Source of the DNA: Carallia brachiata
Taxonomy: Eukaryota > Streptophyta > Magnoliopsida > Malpighiales > Rhizophoraceae
Direction of reading: 5' to 3'
Length of the DNA stretch: 64,000 nt
NCBI GenBank assembly: GCA_021464245.1
Contig: JADCRB010000046.1
Span: 2,739,214 to 2,803,213 of the forward strand
Shown: positions 57,615 through 64,000 of the stretch, piece after piece
Layout: every line of letters begins with the position of its first letter
How positions within the stretch are numbered: the stretch's first letter is position 1
Translations under genes and position numbers: made by a program
The notes under the pieces: generated by a model
Database searches by the model: none
What the model was told of the DNA's origin: nothing
The model's input: only the letters and a program-made list of their open reading frames with translations

Positions 57615-60055
57615 ATGACAGATTTATTATTTAAATAATAATTATTGATTGAATAATAAATTTAATATAGTTAATAGTTTAAATTTAAATAATAAATTAT
57701 TATTTTATATCTAATTTTTATATTTATATAGTGAAACTTATTTTTAAAAATTTTATTTACGTATTATACAATACTATTTGCACGTCATAAATTATTTTTA
57801 ACAAAAAAAAAAGTAAAAAATTCCGTAGATCTTTAATTGCGGGCACTAAAATAAATGAAACGATAAATTGGCTTAACAAGAATATTAACTACATAAAAGT
57901 TAGTGGCTGGACACCCGGTCCAAAATATAACCTCTTGCATAAAAAATGTAACCGTGTTAAATTTTTTAAGAAATTTTTTTTGTAATATTTGTTTTATTTA
58001 AATATATATTATATAAAATTTATATTTAAATTTTAAAATAATATTTATTTAAATTTAAATTTTTACTTTGTAATTTTTTGTTTCATATTTTTTTAATAGT
58101 TGCACTAAAAAAAAGAAGATGGTTGCACATTTTAATGGTGTCCGAACAATTTGTTCAGACACCCAATCTAGATCCTTATCTTCGTCTTATCAATTAAAAA
58201 AAAATTAGTTGTAAGTTTATAGTTTAAACGGTAATAACAGTATGCTAACAAAATAAAGATAAAAAATTTAAATTCTTAATATTTCTAACTGTTTCTTCTC
58301 TTCTAATTAATTAATTTATGTATAAGAAATCTCAAAAAACAATTAAAACAAAATAAACGGAGTAAACAGATACATAGAACGAGGTGGGAGCTTTCTATGG
58401 GACTGGCGGTCTCTCTTGTTCTTCTTTATTTCCCTCGCATTAAACTTGATTTCCTGGACCCGTAGCGCCAGTAGTTTATTCATTAGGAAAATAATTGTTA
58501 GACGGAGACGGGTTGAATGCAGTGGTGATACGTTAATTGTTGTATATAATGTATATACTTTTGTTACACATGAAATTTAACTGTAAATTTCATAAATTTT
58601 TGTAATTTTTAACTGATCAACTTATGATGTGCAATAAAATTAAGATTGATGTACAATAAGAATAAGAAATATGTGAAAAAAAAATAAACGCGTTAAGTCC
58701 GCATCAATAAATTTTTTTGCATCTCTATCTCGAAAAACTATTCATTATTGAGAAAAGTTATAAGGGTTGAGAAATCAGTATGAGAGTAACAGCAACCGTT
58801 CGAAAAAAAATTAATTGTTTTTGTTAAAAATTAAGTTTAGAATAACAATAAATATATTTAAAATAAAATTTAATCTTTTAAAAAAATAAAATATAAAAAA
58901 TATCTCTGATTAGTCTCTAACTAATTTTTTTGGCAATATACCGAAGCTCTTTATCATTCTATCTCTTTTTCTTTTTTCTTCTTATTTTACCTGTTTGAGG
59001 GATAGTTAAAATCGACACACCGATAATTACCGGCCATTAACTGAGTGTTTATCAAACGTTGAGTCATAAGACTTCGAATTTTAAATTTCATTCATACAAA
59101 AACTCTTATTTTCTGTATTTTAATTAGACCAACATTTAGACACCAGATGAATTTATATCTATGTTATCAAAGTTTAATTTTATTATAGTAGTTGTTATAG
59201 TTGGCTTTGTTATTACTATGACTCTGCTATCCCGAACAATTTGCACTTTTTTTTTCGACTAGAATATATATTACTATTTGATTTTTTTTTTTGGGAAAGA
59301 AATTTACATGTGACTTTGTGATTGTAAGCACGTGACAGAAATGGGGCACATTTTTTTTTTTTTGTTACAATATAAAGTCCATGAAATGACAATAAAATTA
59401 GCAGAACTCTAATACAAAACCAAAAATTTTTAACGAAATATATGAACTCGTTGTATTAGAATTTAGAAGTGACGGAAAGCACATTTATGCACACAAGTTA
59501 AATTCTGAAAAAGGAATCATTACATGTACTAAAAAAAAAGAAAAGAAAAGGAATCATTACGAATGGTCCCAACGTGTGCCGCGTGTCTTTTATTTGTCTC
59601 CAATGATGGGAAAAAAAAAGTCTCAATTTCCTGATTTGTTTTTCCTGGTTCCTTGCAACCTTTTTTGACCCATCATTCAAAATCAAAGAAGGGACAACTG
59701 ACGCCTCTTTGGCGGAGCTGAACTTCAAATTTTGTGCACTCTTTCGTGACCTTCGCCTGCATTCTTGTACATGTGTATGGCTTTCACATGAACATTGCAG
59801 GTTGTCAAACCCACCAACGAATAACAAATGAATTTCACATGATGACTCGGATGAATGTGATTGTGAGTTTTTTTAATAAACTCTGCAATCCGTCAGACTG
59901 AAGCGTTCGTTGGGTGGGCATTAAGTAGCTGGTCCTTGAGAATATCTGTAGGGTGTCTCCACTTCGATGTATAGCTGAATAGACTGGCTTCATCCCTCTT
60001 TTTCACTTAAAAAAATACGTTCTCGTTGTCTATTATGGTTTTTTTTTTTTTTTTG
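57615..60055. other. AT-rich intergenic region upstream of AIL5
   Basis: No recognised gene. A 109-codon minus-strand ORF at 59498-59827 has no motif I recognise and contains low-complexity ends. A hairpin formed by TGTCCGAACAA and TTGTTCAGACA lies around 58139-58163. Confidence 0.5.
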
Positions 60056-60059
60056 GTAT

Positions 60060-60755
60060 TGTGGATTTTATATCCATGCGAAAAGTTGTACAAAGATGAA
60101 AGTCATGACTAATGTGGTAAATAACTCTTTAGTGGTCCAACACATTTTGAAGTTTGAAGTGGAGAACAAGAAAATTTATTTAGATACCTAACGCCTGAAA
60201 ATTCCACGATACAATGTCTACGATACTGCAAATATCATATTACAACAATTTTGCCTGTCTTTTTTCTTTTTAATATTATATAATTTATGTTTTGTCTTTT
60301 TTCCCATAACTAAAATATATGATTCTTCAAGTTGATAATTCTGGCCAGATAATATAAAACGTTGCTAGAAAATGATTCTCCTTGAACAATATAAATATAG
60401 TCAATTAATGAACATTACATAATTTTACTCATTTTTTTAGTAAGTAAAACTAATTTTAATCTAACACTAATTAAATATTATTTTTAATATTTTTATTAAA
60501 ATAGATTTCACTTATTGTGTAGTGTAAAATTATAAGTAAATTACACTCACTTAAAAAATAGATTTAAAATAGAAATTCCATTGTATTATATATCGTGTTG
60601 GCCTTTTGGGCATTGGATGATCATGCTAAGAAGAATTCTACCCAAAGAAGAATCGAACTCTAACGAAGATCTCAGGATCATTGAACTAAATGAAGATCTC
60701 CTAACGTCAAAAGGGTCTAATTAAGAATAGGTGCAAAACAAAGATCCCATCACTC
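60060..60755. repeat. Dispersed direct duplication, copy 1
   Basis: Matches 63530-64000 in the same orientation in order. Shared landmarks are AAGTTGTACAAAGATG / ATGTTGTACAATGATA, GAACATTTTGAA-like, ACGCCTGAAAA, CCATAACTAAAA-like, TAATTCTGGCC and CCTTTTGGG, ending at AGGTGCAAAACAAAGA. Copy 1 has an extra AT-rich stretch of about 170 bp around 60410-60590. Nothing coding was seen. Confidence 0.7.
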
Positions 60756-62835
60756 GGACTCGACGCCGGACGCTGTGGCCACATGTCCCAAAGTGACAAC
60801 ACCAAAGAGTGTCTCACGGTGCCTCCGGAGGACATGACCAACGACCACTCTCAAATCCCAATTTTAACCAAACTGCAACTGGAAGCAAAACCCACATGAA
60901 AGAAAGCTTAGGTAACATCTCTAGCTAGCCCGCATGGCCCCTCTAAACCCGGGCAGGTGTTAAAAATGCTTTCACATTAAGCAAAGCCAAATCGAAATTT
61001 AAAAAGCCACAAAGTAAATGGAAGGTAGAAATGAGATTGGCAGAGAGTTCGGCGGGAGTGTGCCCTTCCATCTTGGGGATTTGATTCCCTTCACGGTAAA
61101 AGCTAATAAGGAAACATTTTACAGAAGAGTCTGGTTTCGGATCCCAACTGTGCAGTTCGAATAAAGTAACAAAATATAATTGTTTATTAATATAATGTAA
61201 TTATATTAATAAAATGTAAAATAATATAATTAAATATAAAATTACATAGATATTGCATTAGAATTTAAATTGCATATCTCATTACAACGCATTAAAAGAA
61301 ATTTTTTTTCTAAAAACAAAAATTCTTATGCATAGCATTAATGTATTTATATTTTATTAATACACAATTATATTTTGTCGTTTTATTTGAATTGCACAAT
61401 AAGAGTCCGAAACTTTTTCCATAAAAAAATGCATAGATAAATGAAACTGGGCTGTTTTTTTAAGACGAAACGCCACTTTGTCCGTCGTCAAACTATGTTT
61501 AGATTAATCGAGGTAATCAGTGAAACGAATCATTCCTCAGTCAAGTTCAATGCATGCAGTTCCCAAAAGAAAAAATGTTCAATGCATGTATTTTATTTTT
61601 ATTTTTATTTTATGATAAAAACCACATGACCGAGGTATGGGTTTTTTATTTTTAGTTTGTTTCAGAGCAACGTATGGGTTACAATTAGTGATTTTGAACT
61701 GCTTATGGACAGGCTTTTGACTTTTGAGCTATTGCAGGGGTCGACAATGGAAAAAAGACAACGGCAGAAATTGATAGAAACGAAATTGTTCACCAGATAA
61801 ATATGCTGTTACCATCCATAACCACACTCTCTTGTAATATAACCTTTTCTATCTAAAGTTTATTTGTGAATATATCATTTTTCTTGAAGATTCGTAACCT
61901 AAATTAGGTACTTTTGAGGCCACTGGAAACTTTATGTTTAATATATTTTGTTATAGAATTAGTTTTAATAACTACTAATTATAATTTAGTAGTCGCTAAA
62001 TTCATAACTTAGAATAAAATTTAAATGTTAAATTCTAAATCTTATTATTAGTTAAATCTTTTGTGTACTTTAACTAAAAATAATAATAAATTAATTTCTT
62101 AAAAAGACAATAACTTAATTACAGCGTAAACTACAGGCATTAATTTTTAAAATAAAAAAAGTCTTGCTTGAAAATTGAAATTGGAAAATGTTTATGGGCA
62201 GACGTTGGTCTTTACATTACGTCTACACGTGTCTAGTTTGTGTGACTACGAGTACTTTTTGTGCAATCGTAACGATAAAAAGTGATATAAAAATTATTAC
62301 TGTTTTTTTCGTATAACATTTTTTAATTACGATTATATAAAAAATACTCATAATTATACAAATTGAATACCTGTAAATGTAATATAAAAACTCTATCTAC
62401 CCATGCAATGAAACCCAATTGAAATATTAAATGATACAATAAATTATAGGGGAACCAAGAAGAAAAAAGGAGTCCAACAGAAGACAGCATTGTACCTTAG
62501 CGATGTGCAAGCTAGAAGTGAACAGCTGGCGGTAACATAACATTTCAGAGGGTCAAAGTTTTTGCGCGACACGTGCTATTGCACTTGCCTTCCAAAATTC
62601 CACGAAGAACGCTGCCTAGGCAAGACGGATGAAGAGGGTGGCGGGCTTGCGATATCACGTGACTTGGCCCAAACAATCAGTCTGCTTCCACGTGGGCTTA
62701 CAAAATCGGAAAAAAGTTGGCCATACAGGGAAAAAAGTTCTTCATTTTAAATTATGATTTTCAAGACCAAAAAAAAAATTGTGATTTTATAATTTCCAAA
62801 TATGAAATACGGCCAAAAAAAAAAACATGAATTAT
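60756..62835. other. Intergenic region
   Basis: No gene recognised. A small inverted repeat at about 62250-62350 contains the AACGATAAAAAGTGATATAA block shared with the 51501-51656 element. Confidence 0.5.
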
Positions 62836-63360
62836 GGCCAAATCATAATTTACTGATAATAGTTCTTTATCAAATATCGCCAAAGAAAAAAAGTTTGTAA
62901 CCAATACAACTTAATTATATTGTATTTATATTGCATTAACAAAAAAATTTAATTTTCTTTAAAAATTATAATTTCGAATAATACTAAATATGTTTATAAT
63001 AATATTAAGTATATTTAAATTTAATTTTAATAAAAAAAAAAATAGAGTTTGTATCAAATATGGCCAAATTGTATGGTTATATAGTTTTGTTCTCATGGCC
63101 AAATCATAATTTCCCAATTTTTCGTAAAGATGACTTATATTTCCATCAGGGAAAAAACGTTTGTAGTGGTACAACTTAGTTGTCATACTGTTTTAGCAAA
63201 AAAATATATTTAAAAAAAATTTAAAAATCATAATTTAAAATAATATTACATATATTTATAGTAATACTAAATATATTTAAAATTTAATTTTTAATAAAAA
63301 TAAAAAAGATAGAATTTGAATCAAATATGGCTAAATTGTATGATTAGGCAATAGTTCCCT
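62836..63360. repeat. Tandem duplication of a roughly 261-bp AT-rich unit
   Basis: Two units start with GGCCAAATCATAATTT (62836 and 63097) and end with ATCAAATATGG(C) CAAATTGTATG-like blocks (about 63055 and 63322). The unit end resembles the right end of the foldback in the transporter intron (about 4515-4551). Confidence 0.7.
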
Positions 63361-63529
63361 TCCATCAGAGAGATTGCCCTGGAATCCACTCTAAGGATGA
63401 CCAGATGCTCTATACTCAATTTACAATAAAACACATTCCATGAATCTAGTAAAAATTACTGGATAATTATCAATCTTATAGGGTCAGATCTACGTTTAAT
63501 TTTACTGAATATCTTAATGAGAAATTAAA

Positions 63530-64000
63530 TAATTTTATGTATGCATAATGTTGTACAATGATAAAAGTTACAGCTAATGGGATTGAAAACTCTAATCGTC
63601 TAGAACATTTTGAACTGGAGAAAGAAAAAATTTATTTATACGCAGCATGGGGAAGACGCCTGAAAACCCGATTATATACTGTCCATGATACCATAACTAT
63701 CACATTACAGCAACTTTGCCGTTTTGTTTTAAAAAAATTTATAATTAACGTCTTTTTCTCACATAACTAAAACATGTGATTTTTCAAGTTGTTAATTCTG
63801 GCCCAGATAATAAAGAACTCTGATCAGAAAAATGATCGTCATTGAACAATACCGACGTAGTTGACTAATGACCATAACTGTGTCGTATATTGTGTTGACC
63901 TTTTGGGTCTTGGATGATGCTAACAAGAATTTTATCTAAACAAGAATCGAACTAAATGAATGTCAAAACGGACTAAGTGCAGGTGCAAAACAAAGAGTAA
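63530..64000. repeat. Dispersed direct duplication, copy 2
   Basis: Second copy of 60060-60755, running into the window edge. It lacks the AT-rich insertion of copy 1. Confidence 0.7.

Noticed and set aside
1..64000. CRISPR arrays, bacterial operons, tRNA or rRNA genes
   Set aside because: The window is plant nuclear DNA. No regularly spaced CRISPR-type repeats, tRNA box A/B pairs or rRNA sequence were recognised.

Overview
The window is plant nuclear DNA, from a eudicot. It is AT-rich, has intron-containing genes with GT-AG splice sites, and carries Ty3/gypsy retrotransposons, many short foldback (MITE-like) elements and long homopolymer runs. The species cannot be fixed from sequence alone. 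Two single N bases (13793 and 21406) sit where sequence continuity breaks, so parts of the window are probably draft-assembly joins.

1-17 kb: two related Ty3/gypsy (Tat-type) LTR retrotransposons, both on the minus strand, lie in or against a broken proline/amino-acid transporter gene. Element A (1-3020) enters from the left edge. The transporter exons (3175-5216) follow, split by a perfectly bounded hAT-type MITE. Element B (5388-16978) has gag, a protease region, RT, RNase H, an archaeal-type second RNase H and an integrase. It also carries an extra ORF encoding a WUSCHEL-type (WOX) homeodomain between the integrase and the 3' LTR, which is the most unusual feature here. Its two LTRs belong to different subfamilies and it lacks matching target duplications, so it is chimeric or misassembled.

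17-21.4 kb: a spacer with one foldback element, then the promoter and first three exons of DXR (plastid MEP isoprenoid pathway). The gene model stops at the N at 21406, and no later DXR exon was seen downstream.

21.9-44.9 kb: a large array of diverged duplications of one unidentified multi-exon gene-like unit. Three copies of a promoter/leader, at least eight copies of one exon-like block and nine of another are present, with splice-site remnants but no long ORF. It looks like a decayed or non-coding duplicated family. Inside it is a 38-bp miniature solo LTR with a perfect 5-bp target duplication, and a near-perfect 36-bp-arm hairpin.

44.9-53.6 kb: intergenic DNA rich in foldback elements. 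53.6-57.1 kb: a complete minus-strand AINTEGUMENTA-like AP2 transcription factor gene (AIL5/PLT5 type) with nine coding exons, including the 9-bp mini-exon of this family. 57.1-64 kb: its promoter, then AT-rich intergenic DNA with a roughly 0.5-0.7 kb dispersed direct duplication and a 261-bp tandem duplication.

The host genes (transporter, DXR, AIL5) have unrelated roles and show no sign of acting together. The organisation is dominated by transposon activity and local duplication.
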